Source: Caulobacterales bacterium (GTDB taxonomy: Bacteria; Pseudomonadota; Alphaproteobacteria; Caulobacterales; Caulobacteraceae). From it: 64,000 nt of DNA. A program made the position numbers and the translations under genes. Location: positions 26,567 through 90,566 of the forward strand of contig CANJID010000006.1 in NCBI GenBank assembly GCA_947474395.1, written 5' to 3'. Shown piece after piece: positions 39,703 to 48,500 of the stretch (positions are counted from its first letter, which is position 1; each line of letters begins with the position of its first letter). Under the pieces are notes generated by a model. That model worked only from the letters and a program-made list of their open reading frames with translations, had not been told where the DNA came from and did no database searches.

Positions 39703-40854
39703 TTACGCGAACTCCCTCACGTCGCGCCGGGCGGCGTGGCGCTGATGCGCCGCCAGCCAGACCTGCGCGAACCTGTCCCAATCCTCATTCGTCGTGGCCC
39801 ACCCGCCCGAGGCGCGCAGGGCGCCCGCCGCCAGGGGCCCGTAGCCCATCGCCTCCAGCACCCCGCTGGGGCGCACCTTGCCCGAGGAGCAGGCCGAGCC
39901 GGCGGAGACCATCACCCCGTCGAGGTCCAGGGCCATGACCTGCAGCGAGGACTCGAAGTCCTCGGCGGCGATGCTGAGCGTATTGGGCAGGCGCGCCGCG
40001 CCCTCCCCCGCCACCGTCACGCCCGCGTCCTTCAACCGGGCCGCCGCCGCGTCGCGCCAGGCCGCCTGGACGCCCGCCGTCGGCAGGTCGCGAAGGGCCG
40101 CGGTCGCCGCCGCGCCGAAGCCGGCGATGCCGGACACGTTCTCGGTGCCTGCCCGCAGGCCCCGCTCCTGGCCGCCGCCGTGCTGGCGCGGCGCGAGGAT
40201 GGAGCGCGGTCCCGCGACCAGGGCGCCCACGCCTTGCGGGCCGCCGAGCTTGTGGGCGGACAGGCTGAGGGTGTCGGCGCCGAGCGCGGCGAAATCGATC
40301 TCGATCTTGCCCGCCGCCTGGATCGCGTCGACGTGCAGCAGACCGCCGGCCTCGCGGACGAGGCGGGAGGCGTCGGCGACCGGCTGGATCACGCCGGTTT
40401 CGTTGTTGGCCAGCATCAGGGCGACGAACGGCACCCCGTCGTCGGGGCTCCAGCGCGCCAGCCGCTCGGCCAGCCAGTCCATGTCGGCGACGCCCTCGCC
40501 GTCCACCGGCCAGATCTCGACGGGCAGGCCGGTGGCGGTGGCCGCCTCGATCACGCTGGGGTGCTCGACGGCGCCGACGATCAGGGACAGCACCTCGCCG
40601 CTGGCGACGGCGCCTTCCAAGGCGAGGCCATTGGCCTCGGTGCCGCCGCTGGTGAAGGTCACCGCCTCAGGCTCGGCCCCGACGAGGTGGGCGACCTGGC
40701 CCCTCGCCGTCTCGACCAGGTTGCGGGCCGCGCGGCCGCGGGCATGGACGGAAGAGGGATTGCCGCCGACCTCGAGCGCACGCAGCACTGCTTCCGCCGC
40801 CTCGGGGCGGATCGGCGCTGTGGCGTTATAGTCGAGATAGACGGGTTGGCTCAT
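39703..40854 (-). CDS. Cysteine desulfurase, IscS/NifS type
   Basis: 383 residues from [22 protein letters not shown] lysine in [13 protein letters not shown], catalytic Cys in [15 protein letters not shown] on a long loop, [16 protein letters not shown] second desulfurase in the same operon as SufS, placed between iscR and sufB. It may serve tRNA thiolation or Fe-S assembly. Overlaps iscR by 4 nt. Confidence 0.94.
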   Translation of the reverse strand: MSQPVYLDYNATAPIRPEAAEAVLRALEVGGNPSSVHARGRAARNLVETARGQVAHLVGAEPEAVTFTSGGTEANGLALEGAVASGEVLSLIVGAVEHPSVIEAATATGLPVEIWPVDGEGVADMDWLAERLARWSPDDGVPFVALMLANNETGVIQPVADASRLVREAGGLLHVDAIQAAGKIEIDFAALGADTLSLSAHKLGGPQGVGALVAGPRSILAPRQHGGGQERGLRAGTENVSGIAGFGAAATAALRDLPTAGVQAAWRDAAAARLKDAGVTVAGEGAARLPNTLSIAAEDFESSLQVMALDLDGVMVSAGSACSSGKVRPSGVLEAMGYGPLAAGALRASGGWATTNEDWDRFAQVWLAAHQRHAARRDVREFA

Positions 40855-41306
40855 GCAGCGACCTGGGCGGCGGCGTGGGTGAACGGCCGCTCGACGCGGC
40901 GCTCGAGCACATCCTCCAGGCTGACGGAGGCGAGGTAGGATTCGATCTGGCGGCCCAGGGCGTCCCACAGGCCGTGGGTCAGGCAGCGCTCGCCGCCGGA
41001 CATGCAGCCCGCGCCCTTGGCCTCAATGGCGCAGCGGGTGGCCTGCAGGGGCTCATCCACCGCCTGGACGATAGCCGCGATGGCCGTTTCGGCCGCCGTC
41101 CGGGCCAGCTTGTACCCGCCGCCGGGGCCCCGCACGCTCTTGACCAGGCCGCCGCGGCGCAGGCGCGCGAACAGCTGCTCAAGGTAGGCGAGGGAGATTT
41201 CCTGCCTTTCGGCGATCTCCGCCAGGGTCACGGCCCGGCCCTCGCCGTTGCGGGCGAGGTCGGTCATGGCCATGACGGCGTAGCGGCCCTTTGTGGACAG
41301 GCGCAT
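40851..41306 (-). CDS. iscR: Rrf2-family Fe-S regulator IscR
   Basis: 151 residues from MRLSTKGRYAVMAMTDLA, the classic Rrf2 winged helix. Three Cys (CAIEAKGAGC, then MSGGERC) fit [2Fe-2S] ligation with His in CLTHGLW. Senses cluster status and controls the suf operon it heads. A type 1 IscR-like site overlaps its promoter. Confidence 0.94.
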   Translation of the reverse strand: MRLSTKGRYAVMAMTDLARNGEGRAVTLAEIAERQEISLAYLEQLFARLRRGGLVKSVRGPGGGYKLARTAAETAIAAIVQAVDEPLQATRCAIEAKGAGCMSGGERCLTHGLWDALGRQIESYLASVSLEDVLERRVERPFTHAAAQVAA

Positions 41307-41417
41307 GTCGATGTCTCCAGGTCTCCGCGGGCCAACGAGAAAACTCGGGATTTCCGCGAAGTCCGTGTGATACAACCCGCCGCTTCGCGAGGGGGACCTC
41401 GCAGGCGATCGCTGGGT

Positions 41418-41450
41418 CACTTAGGAAAACCAAGTACCCTAGTCAAGTAT
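41418..41450 (-). promoter_or_regulatory. suf operon promoter with IscR-like site
   Basis: Minus strand: TTGACT (41446-41441), 17-nt spacer, TAAGTG (41423-41418). The 25-nt stretch at 41426-41450 starts ATACTTGACTA and continues GGGTACTTGG, close to the type 1 IscR consensus (ATASYYGACT...). The site covers the -35, fitting feedback repression. Confidence 0.6.
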
Positions 41451-41480
41451 TCCGCTGTGACCCGTTGGGAAGAGGCCTGA

Positions 41481-42131
41481 ATGCCCGAAGTGGTTCTGAC
41501 CGGTGCGTCCGGGCGTCTGGAGGGCCGTTACGCCCCCGGCAAGAAAGACAACGCGCCGATCGCCCTGATCCTGCACCCGCACCCGAAAGCGGGCGGGCAC
41601 ATGAACAATCCGGTGGCGGTCCAGCTCTACCACCTGTTCATGAAGCGCGGTTTCGCCGTGCTGCGGTTCAACTTCCGCGGCGTCGGGCGCAGCCAGGGCG
41701 AGTTCGACTCCGGCGTGGGCGAGCTTGCCGATGCAGCTTCCGCCCTGGACTGGCTGCAATCCACCAATCCCGCGGCCTCGCAATGCTGGGTCGCCGGCTA
41801 CCAGTTCGGCGCCTGGATCGGCATGCAGCTCCTGATGCGCCGCCCCGAGACGGACGGCTTCATCTCGGTCTCGCCGCCGACCAACGTCTATGACTTCAGC
41901 TTCCTGGCCCCCTGCCCCGCCTCCGGCCTGATCCTGCACGGCAGCGACGACCAGGTCGCGGCGCCGAACGAGGTCGAGCGGGTGGTCGCCAAGCTGCGCA
42001 CCCAGAAGGGCATCTCCATCGCCTACGAGCTGGTGGAAGGCGCCAACCACTACTGGAGCCAGCACATCGACGACGTCGGCGAGCGCGTCGGCGCCTACCT
42101 CGACCGCCGCCTGGCGGTGGACAAGAGCTAG
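41481..42131 (+). CDS. Alpha/beta-hydrolase-fold protein lacking the nucleophile Ser
   Basis: 216 residues of the COG2945-like family: ILHPHPKAGGHMNNPV, RFNFRGVGRSQGEFD, LHGSDDQVAAPNE (acid) and EGANHYWSQH (His). At the nucleophile elbow it reads VAGYQFGAW: the G-x-S-x-G Ser is Gln. The acid and histidine remain. Divergent from iscR with a shared 174-bp control region; ribosome-binding GGGAAGAGG upstream. Hydrolase activity is doubtful. Confidence 0.85.
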   Translation: MPEVVLTGASGRLEGRYAPGKKDNAPIALILHPHPKAGGHMNNPVAVQLYHLFMKRGFAVLRFNFRGVGRSQGEFDSGVGELADAASALDWLQSTNPAASQCWVAGYQFGAWIGMQLLMRRPETDGFISVSPPTNVYDFSFLAPCPASGLILHGSDDQVAAPNEVERVVAKLRTQKGISIAYELVEGANHYWSQHIDDVGERVGAYLDRRLAVDKS

Positions 42132-42133
42132 GG

Positions 42134-43129
42134 ATGCGGCGGACCCTCCTTGAGCTCGCGTCAAGGATAAGCGGTCCGCTTTTCGCCGCCCTGTTGTGCG
42201 GATCGCTGAGCTCGGCGGCCTTCGCGGTGGAGCCGCAGAAACCCTACAGCCAGATGACCCCGCGCCCGATGTGGGTCGAGAAGGTCAAGGATGGCCTCTA
42301 TGTGGTGCGCGGACCGCTCGGGACCTGCATGGGGCCCTGCGTGCCCGGCCAGCCTCTGGACGGCGCGCTGCACGAACCGGGCGACGTGGCGGTGCGGGTC
42401 ACGCCCGAGGGCCTGATCATCGTCGACACCAAGTTCGCCCGCGACGTCCCCGACTTGCTGAAGATCATCAAGACGATCAGCCCGCTGCCGATCAAATACG
42501 TGCTGAACAGCCACTATCACGGCGATCACGTCGGCGGTAACGGCGAGCTGATCAAGTACGGCGCCCAGCTTGTGGTCAATGAGGAGCTGCGCGAGGCCTA
42601 CGACCGCAGCAAGCGGGACGGAGACTCGCCCCCGGTCACCTTCGGCGCCTACGGGGCGATCTATCTCGGCGGGGTGAAGGTGGAGTCGCACCACTTCCGC
42701 AGCGGCCACACCCGCGGCGACAGCTTCGCCTACTTCCCGGACCTGAAGGTGGTCCACACCGGCGACGTGGTCATCGAGGGCATGCCGTTCATCGACTATC
42801 GCGACGGCGGCAGCGCGGTCGGGTGGGTCGAAGAGATCTATGACGTGCTCAAGCTCGACTTCGACTGGGCGATTCCCGGCCACGGCCGGCTGCTGACCAA
42901 GGACGAGGTCCGCCAGTACGTGAAGAACGTCGAGATCATGAACGAGCGCATGAAGGACCTGGTGCGCCGCAAGGTCCCCGTCGAGCAGGCCGGAAAGATG
43001 CTCAAGCTCGACGACCTCGGCTGGGACAAGTCGCCATCGACCGGGACCTTCATGGCCAACAGCATCCCCGGCTATTACGCCGAGATGGCGGCGGTGCTGG
43101 CGGCCGAACAGAAGCTCGGCGCGCGTTGA
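42134..43129 (+). CDS. Exported metallo-beta-lactamase-fold hydrolase
   Basis: 331 residues. Signal peptide (LFAALLCGSLSSAAFA) and an MBL core with SHYHGDHVGG (HxHxDH), further His in RSGHTRGDS, Asp in VVHTGDVVI and a late His in AIPGHGRLL. Two zinc sites look complete. Related to periplasmic MBL proteins of unknown substrate; beta-lactamase activity cannot be assumed. Starts 2 nt after the preceding gene. Confidence 0.88.
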   Translation: MRRTLLELASRISGPLFAALLCGSLSSAAFAVEPQKPYSQMTPRPMWVEKVKDGLYVVRGPLGTCMGPCVPGQPLDGALHEPGDVAVRVTPEGLIIVDTKFARDVPDLLKIIKTISPLPIKYVLNSHYHGDHVGGNGELIKYGAQLVVNEELREAYDRSKRDGDSPPVTFGAYGAIYLGGVKVESHHFRSGHTRGDSFAYFPDLKVVHTGDVVIEGMPFIDYRDGGSAVGWVEEIYDVLKLDFDWAIPGHGRLLTKDEVRQYVKNVEIMNERMKDLVRRKVPVEQAGKMLKLDDLGWDKSPSTGTFMANSIPGYYAEMAAVLAAEQKLGAR

Positions 43130-43212
43130 CGCCGGCCGTCCAGCAACTTCGGGAGACCACGGGTGGCCGCGCCGCTTGACGGACGCGTCGCCCGCGCCTA
43201 CCTCGCCCCACC

Positions 43213-43266
43213 ATGATCGACCGCGCCTCTTCCTGCCGCGCCTATTACCGCCGCTCGCACCTTTAA
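43213..43266 (+). other. Possible 17-codon leader peptide upstream of tyrS
   Basis: ATG 43213 to TAA 43266, encoding a 17-residue Arg/Ser-rich peptide with consecutive Tyr codons (TATTAC at 43243-43248). No Shine-Dalgarno; a weak TTGACG/TACCTC promoter at 43176-43204 would place transcription start near the ATG. Followed by a hairpin. Speculative. Confidence 0.2.
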
Positions 43267-43285
43267 GCGGCCGGCTCATCACGCC

Positions 43286-43307
43286 TGCCGCCGACCCGCC
43301 GGCGGCA
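43286..43307 (+). terminator. Hairpin upstream of tyrS, terminator or attenuator
   Basis: TGCCGCCG-N6-CGGCGGCA followed by the pyrimidine-rich TGATCCTTCCCTCTTT. Most simply ends the MBL-fold gene transcript; could attenuate tyrS if a promoter lies upstream. Confidence 0.5.
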
Positions 43308-43417
43308 TGATCCTTCCCTCTTTCAGGACAGCGTCTCCGGCCTAGCCAGAGGAGACTGCGTATCCGCCGCTCTACGGCTTTCCCAATCGCCGAGGGAGCG
43401 TGCTAAACGCGCCGCCC

Positions 43418-44677
43418 ATGACCTCAGATTTCAAACCCCGATCCGACTTCGTCCGCGCCATGGTCGAGCGCGGCTACATGCACCAGTGCTCCGACCTCGA
43501 GGGGCTGGACGCGGCGTTCGTCGCCGGGCCGGTGACGGCCTATGTCGGCTACGACTGCACGGCCTCCAGCCTGCACGTCGGCAGCCTGATCTCCATCATG
43601 ATGCTGCGCTGGCTGCAGAAGACCGGGAACAACCCCATCCCCCTGATGGGAGGTGGCACCACCCGCGTGGGCGACCCTTCCGGCAAGGACGAGACGCGCA
43701 AGCTCCTCAGCGTCGAGGCGATCGAGGCCAACAAGGCCTCCATCCGCCAGGTGTTCGAGAACTTCCTCGACTTCGGCGGCGCCCATGCGGCCGTCATGCC
43801 CGACAATGCGGAGTGGCTGACCAAGCTCAACTGGATCGAGATGCTGCGCGACATCGGCCGGCATTTCTCGGTGAACCGGATGCTGTCGTTCGAGTCGGTG
43901 AAGACCCGGCTCGAGCGGGAGCAGGAGATGAGCTTCATCGAGTTCAACTACATGATCCTGCAGGCCTACGACTTCGTGGAGCTGTCGCGCCGCCACGGCT
44001 GCACCCTGCAGATGGGCGGCTCGGACCAGTGGGGGAACATCGTTTCCGGCATCGATCTCGGCCGCCGCATGGGCTCGCCCCAGCTCTACGCCCTGACCTG
44101 CCCGCTCCTGACCACGTCCTCGGGCGCCAAGATGGGCAAGACCGCCGCGGGGGCGGTGTGGCTGAACGCCGACCTCGTCAGTGCGTACGACTACTGGCAG
44201 TTCTGGCGAAACACCGAGGACGCGGACGTGGCCAAGTTCCTGCGCCTCTTCACCGAGCTGCCGCTGGACGAGATCGCGCGCCTGGAAAAGCTCGCCGGGG
44301 CCGAAATCAACGAGGCCAAGAAGGTGCTGGCCGACGAGGCCACCGCCCTGCTGCATGGCCGGGACGCCGCGAACCAGGCCTCGGCCGCGTCCAAGGCCGC
44401 CTTCGAGGAAGGCCGCATGACCGGCGACCTGCCGAGCCTCGACGTCGACAGGGCGAGCCTGGAAGCGGGCGTGCAGCTCGCGGCGCTTGTGGCCGACGCG
44501 GGCCTCGCCTCCTCACGCGGAGAGGCCCGTCGCCTTGCCCAGGGCGGCGGGGTGCGCCTCAACGACCGCCAAGAGACCGACGGCCAGCGCCTCGTCACCC
44601 TGGCGGACATGGACGCGGACGGGGTGATCAAGCTCGCCGCCGGCAAGAAGAAGATCGTCCTCGTTCGGGCCGTATAG
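43418..44677 (+). CDS. tyrS: Tyrosyl-tRNA synthetase
   Basis: 419 residues from [15 protein letters not shown]; an in-frame GTG at 43400 has its GAGGGA too close. HIGH-type motif [13 protein letters not shown]-type [16 protein letters not shown] for tyrosine/ATP, and a C-terminal S4 RNA-binding domain ([17 protein letters not shown]). Class Ic, TyrRS type 1. bcp starts 10 nt later, so the two may be cotranscribed. Confidence 0.96.
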   Translation: MTSDFKPRSDFVRAMVERGYMHQCSDLEGLDAAFVAGPVTAYVGYDCTASSLHVGSLISIMMLRWLQKTGNNPIPLMGGGTTRVGDPSGKDETRKLLSVEAIEANKASIRQVFENFLDFGGAHAAVMPDNAEWLTKLNWIEMLRDIGRHFSVNRMLSFESVKTRLEREQEMSFIEFNYMILQAYDFVELSRRHGCTLQMGGSDQWGNIVSGIDLGRRMGSPQLYALTCPLLTTSSGAKMGKTAAGAVWLNADLVSAYDYWQFWRNTEDADVAKFLRLFTELPLDEIARLEKLAGAEINEAKKVLADEATALLHGRDAANQASAASKAAFEEGRMTGDLPSLDVDRASLEAGVQLAALVADAGLASSRGEARRLAQGGGVRLNDRQETDGQRLVTLADMDADGVIKLAAGKKKIVLVRAV

Positions 44678-44687
44678 GGAGACAGCC

Positions 44688-45167
44688 ATGACCACGGAAC
44701 TGCAGCCCGGGGACAAGGCGCCCGATTTCGACCTGGAGACCGGCGGCGGCGGGCGGGCGCGCCTGGGCGACTTCGCGGGCAAGTCCCTGGTGCTCTACTT
44801 CTATCCCAAGGACGACACCCCTGGCTGCACCACCGAGGCGCAAGGGTTCTCCGCCGCGGCGGGTGACTTCGCCAAGGCGGGGGCGGCGGTGCTGGGCGTC
44901 TCCAAGGACACGGCGAAGAAGCACGAGCGGTTCGCCGCCAAGTACGAGCTGGCGATCCCCCTCGGCTCGGACCCCGAAGGCGAGATGATCGAGCGCTGCG
45001 GCGCCTGGGTCGAGAAGAGCCTCTACGGCCGCAAGTACATGGGTATCGACCGCTCAACCTTCCTGATCGGACCGGACGGCCGGATCGTCCGGATCTGGCG
45101 CAAGGTGAAGGTCCCGGGCCACGTCCAGGCCGTGCTCGAGGCCGTGCTCGAGGCCGCAAAAGGTTAA
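44688..45167 (+). CDS. bcp: Bcp-type thiol peroxidase (peroxiredoxin Q)
   Basis: 159 residues. The peroxidatic Cys lies in DDTPGCTTEAQGF with the TxxC arrangement. The nearby resolving Cys found in E. coli Bcp (five residues on) is Gln here; the only other Cys is in MIERCGAW, so resolution must use that or an external thiol. Reduces H2O2 and organic peroxides. Confidence 0.93.
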   Translation: MTTELQPGDKAPDFDLETGGGGRARLGDFAGKSLVLYFYPKDDTPGCTTEAQGFSAAAGDFAKAGAAVLGVSKDTAKKHERFAAKYELAIPLGSDPEGEMIERCGAWVEKSLYGRKYMGIDRSTFLIGPDGRIVRIWRKVKVPGHVQAVLEAVLEAAKG

Positions 45168-45619
45168 CAAAGTCAGCGAAGATGCGCCCGAACAGCAAAC
45201 ATCATACTGTGGCAGGGCGTCGCAGGGGTGGCGGAAGGCCAGAGCAAGTCCCCAAGGGTGAAACGACTCGAAACCGGTCGTGATCATTCAAACTTCGGGG
45301 GGTTTTCTTAGGCGAATGTGGCGAACCGGCGCGGGACCTTTATCAACGCTGCGGCGATCACTCCATTTGCCCGCTCTTCGGCGCCGCAATATGGCCCGCG
45401 ATCCTTGGGCTTTACTCCGTCAGCCTTGCCGATTCGCCAAATCAGGAAGGCTGGCATTGGCGACAACTAAACGAAGGTCCGGCCCGTCAAGCTTAACAAC
45501 TACCGTCAGTGCAGCCCCTTTTCAGGTCCAGACTTAATCGCCGCAGGCGAGCTGACTTGAAACGGTGTCTCATATTTGCTGCAACACTGAAGAAAATTAA
45601 TGTTCTGATTGGTGGGGCG
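45168..45619. other. Gene-free interval with candidate structured RNA
   Basis: About 450 bp without a credible ORF and less GC-rich than its surroundings. The notable element is a perfect H-type pseudoknot at 45421-45463: CAGCCTT pairs with AAGGCTG (45447-45453), and TCGCCAA (45434-45440) pairs with TTGGCGA (45457-45463). No tmRNA, SRP, RNase P or tRNA motif was recognised. It may include the M23-gene leader. Confidence 0.45.
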
Positions 45620-46783
45620 ATGGGGTTCGGACGATTGGAGCAACTGCGTCAGGCTGTGACGCGGTTCTTTCCTGAGCGTCACATCTATCTGCTCTCCGGC
45701 GGCGAGATGCGCACTTTCGCGCTCAGCCCCGGCAAACAGGCCGCCTTCGCCGGCGTCGGCGCGGCCCTCCTCACCTGGACCCTCGTGGCCACCGGCTCCC
45801 TGGCGATCAACGCCGTGGTCCAGAACGCCGACGAACAGGCCGCCGTCAAAACCCGCGCCTACTACGAGCGCCTGATCGCCGACCGCCAGGCCCGGCTGAA
45901 CTCGGCGGTCGCCGAGCTCTCCAACACCTCCGGCTCCATCGGCGCCCTGGCGGACTCCATCGAGAAGCGCCACGCGGCGCTGGCCATGCTGATGAGCGAC
46001 CTGCGCGGCTCGCCCGGCGCGGCCCAGGTGATGGCCCCGATCACGGTGGAATCCTTGAAGGACAAGTCGCCGGTTGACCAGGTCGAGTCCGTGCGGGCCG
46101 ACCAGGACCGCCTGGTTGAGGCCGCCGAGGGCTTCGCCCGCTCCCGCGCCGACCGCCTGCGCCTGGCCTTCCGCCTCGCCGGCCTCGATCCCGCCTCCTA
46201 CGCCGGCCGCGGCGTGCAGGGCGAAGGCCTTGGCGGCCCGCTTATCGACGGCGGCGACCCGCGGGCCCTGGCCGCCGTCCTCGACGTGGACGAGGACTAC
46301 GCCAGCCGCATCCAGAACGCCGCCCGCGACCTCAACGCTGTGCGCTCGCTCGACACCGCCGTGGACCGCCTGCCGCTGGCCAAGCCGCTCACCACCATGA
46401 AGCGCTCCTCCGGCTTCGGCGTCCGCTTCGATCCCTTCACCGGCCGTCCGGCCTTCCACGCCGGCCAGGATTTCGGCGGCGCCTATATGACCCCGGTCTA
46501 CGCCACGGCGCCCGGGGTAGTCGCGTTCACCGGCGTGCGTTCGGGTTACGGCAATGTGGTCGAAGTTGACCATGGCGGGGGATTCAAGACCCGCTACGCC
46601 CACCTACAGGGGATTTCGGTGGCGCGCGGTCAGCGCGTGGGCGTAGCTCAGCGGATCGGGGCCATGGGCTCGACCGGCCGATCGACGGGTGTGCACCTGC
46701 ACTACGAGATCTGGGTGAACGGCCGGGTCCAGGATCCCAACCGCTTCTTGAAGGCTGGTGATTATGTTCAACAAAACAACTAG
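45620..46783 (+). CDS. Membrane-anchored M23 peptidase (LmdC-like)
   Basis: 387 residues from MGFGRLEQLRQ, with GGTGGGG upstream. One membrane helix (about 38-60), a periplasmic coiled coil (about 75-210) and a C-terminal peptidase domain with metal ligands in FHAGQDFGG and HLHYEIW. Cuts peptidoglycan cross-bridges in the family. Its end overlaps the bactofilin start by 20 nt. M23-bactofilin pairs act together in cell shaping and stalk growth in related species. Confidence 0.93.
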   Translation: MGFGRLEQLRQAVTRFFPERHIYLLSGGEMRTFALSPGKQAAFAGVGAALLTWTLVATGSLAINAVVQNADEQAAVKTRAYYERLIADRQARLNSAVAELSNTSGSIGALADSIEKRHAALAMLMSDLRGSPGAAQVMAPITVESLKDKSPVDQVESVRADQDRLVEAAEGFARSRADRLRLAFRLAGLDPASYAGRGVQGEGLGGPLIDGGDPRALAAVLDVDEDYASRIQNAARDLNAVRSLDTAVDRLPLAKPLTTMKRSSGFGVRFDPFTGRPAFHAGQDFGGAYMTPVYATAPGVVAFTGVRSGYGNVVEVDHGGGFKTRYAHLQGISVARGQRVGVAQRIGAMGSTGRSTGVHLHYEIWVNGRVQDPNRFLKAGDYVQQNN

Positions 46784-47246
46784 CAACGGCGCGTCCCCGC
46801 CCGCGCGGCGTACCGACCCTGTTCCGCCGGTGACCGACCAGAGCCGCCGTCCGGCCCGCGTGGCTTCTGTGCTCGGCGCCGACCTGGTGTTCGAAGGCAC
46901 GATTTCCGGTGAAGGCGAACTGCACGTCGAAGGCGCCGTCCGCGGCGACATCCACGTCGCCCGCCTCTCCGTCGGCGACAAGGCCCACATCGAAGGTACC
47001 ATCCGCGGCGGCGTGATCGAAGTGCGCGGCCGGGTGGTCGGCAACATCGAAGCCAAGTCGATCAAGCTGTACGAGACCGCCTACGTCGAAGGCGACATCA
47101 CCCACGAACAGCTGTCCATAGACGTGGGGGCCTATTTCCAGGGCCGCTGCCAACAGTTCCAACGCGGTCAGTCGCCGTCGATCCCGTCCATCGCGCCGAC
47201 CGGCGACATGGCCCAGATCATCGAGCTCGAGACCGCGCAGCGCTAG
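46764..47246 (+). CDS. bacA: Bactofilin
   Basis: 160 residues from MFNKTTSNG (GTG 46758 is an alternative). The central bactofilin domain (about 38-130) is a beta-helix of short repeats such as GEGELHVEGAVRGDIHV and VRGRVVGNIEAKSIKLYE, with disordered ends. Polymerises without nucleotide and recruits cell-wall enzymes to curved or polar membrane. Coupled to the M23 gene. Whether it equals Caulobacter BacA or BacB is not settled. Confidence 0.92.
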   Translation: MFNKTTSNGASPPARRTDPVPPVTDQSRRPARVASVLGADLVFEGTISGEGELHVEGAVRGDIHVARLSVGDKAHIEGTIRGGVIEVRGRVVGNIEAKSIKLYETAYVEGDITHEQLSIDVGAYFQGRCQQFQRGQSPSIPSIAPTGDMAQIIELETAQR

Positions 47247-47274
47247 CGGGGGCTACTACACCGGGGGGTGACAG

Positions 47275-47307
47275 GACGCCGGGGCGAAAGCCCCGGCGTC
47301 TTCGTTT
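47275..47307 (+). terminator. Strong intrinsic terminator after bactofilin gene
   Basis: GACGCCGGGGC-GAAA-GCCCCGGCGTC followed by TTCGTTT. A perfect 11-bp stem capped by a GNRA tetraloop, between convergent bactofilin and prfB genes. Confidence 0.9.
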
Positions 47308-47313
47308 GTGGGC

Positions 47314-48430
47314 TTACGCCTCGTCCCGCGTCGCCCCGACCCGCTGCGCCAGGGAGGCGCCCATGAAGGCGTCCAGGTCGCCGTCCAGCACCCCTTGGGT
47401 GTCGGAGGTCTCCACGTCGGTGCGCAGGTCCTTCACCAGCTGATAGGGCTGCAGCACATAGGAGCGGATCTGGTGGCCCCAGCCGATGTCGCTCTTCTGG
47501 TCCTCCACGGCCTGGGCGGCGGCCTCGCGCTTCTGCAGCTCCAGCTCGTACAGGCGGGCGCGCAGCATCTTCCAGGCCCGGTCGCGGTTCTGGTGCTGCG
47601 AGCGTTCGCTCTGGCAGGCCACGGCGATGTTTGTCGGGATGTGGGTCAGGCGCACGGCGCTGTCGGTCTTGTTGACATGCTGGCCGCCCGATCCGGACGC
47701 CCGGTAGGTGTCGGTGCGGACGTCGGACGGATTGATCTCGATCTCGATGGTGTCGTCCACCAGGGGATAGACCCACACCGAGGCGAAGCTGGTGTGGCGC
47801 CGGGCGTTGGAGTCGTAGGGGCTGATGCGCACCAGCCGGTGCACCCCCGCCTCGGTCTTCAGCCAGCCGTAGGCGTTCACGCCCTTGACCTGCAGGGTGG
47901 CGGACTTGATCCCAGCGGTCTCGCCGGCGGTCTCTTCGATCAGGTCGACGGTCATGCCGTGGGCGTTGGCCCAGCGGCTGTACATGCGCATGAGCATCAG
48001 GGCCCAGTCGGCGGATTCCGTGCCCCCCGCCCCTGAGTTGATTTCGACGAAGGCGTCGTTGCCGTCGGCCTCCCCGGAGAGCAGGGCCTCCAGCTCGGCC
48101 CGCGCCGCGCGTTCCTTCAGCGCCGCGAGGGTCTTGGCGGCCTCCTCCAGGGACTCGGCGTCGCCCTCGGCCTCGGCCATCTCGGCGAACTCGAGGGTGT
48201 CGGACCGCTCCCGCTCCAGGGCGCGCACCGCCTCGATCTGGCCGGCCAGGCGGGCGCGCTCGCGCTCCAGCCCTTGCGCCTTTTCAGGATCGTCCCAGAA
48301 GTCGGAGGCCTCGGCCCGCGCGCTCAGTTCATCCAGCCGACGGAGTGCAGGATCCCAGTCAAAGACGCCTCCTGAGCAGTGCGATCGACTGCTCGATGTC
48401 GATGGCCGCAGCCTGAACATCCGCTCTCAT
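47314..48430 (-). CDS. prfB: Peptide chain release factor 2, with programmed +1 frameshift
   Basis: The first 23 codons ([14 protein letters not shown] to RRRL) end at an in-frame TGA (48361-48359); translation continues in the +1 frame from GAC to 47314, giving about 371 residues. The catalytic GGQ is in [12 protein letters not shown]. The stop-codon recognition tripeptide reads SPY rather than the E. coli SPF, as I recall for other alphaproteobacteria. Reads UGA and UAA. GGAG lies 8 nt before ATG 48430. Confidence 0.96.
48358..48373 (-). promoter_or_regulatory. RF2 programmed frameshift site
   Basis: Minus strand AGGAGG-CGT-CTT-TGA-C: an internal Shine-Dalgarno 3 nt before the CTT slip codon and a poor-context UGA-C stop, the same arrangement as E. 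coli prfB. Makes RF2 control its own synthesis. Confidence 0.93.
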
Positions 48431-48500
48431 GGGATTCGCTCCGATACGATGGAGGGCGGAGATAGGCTGCCGAAGCTTCCGACGCAAACCCTGCGTGCCG

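Noticed and set aside
45280..45537. 85-codon frame in the gene-free interval before the M23 gene
   Set aside because: Arg/Ser/Leu-rich, no ribosome-binding site, overlaps the pseudoknot; more likely non-coding.
45168..45619. tmRNA, SRP RNA or RNase P RNA in this interval
   Set aside because: No tag-peptide frame, no GGAAGGAAGCAGCC-like SRP core and no GAGGAAAGTCC-like RNase P motif were found.
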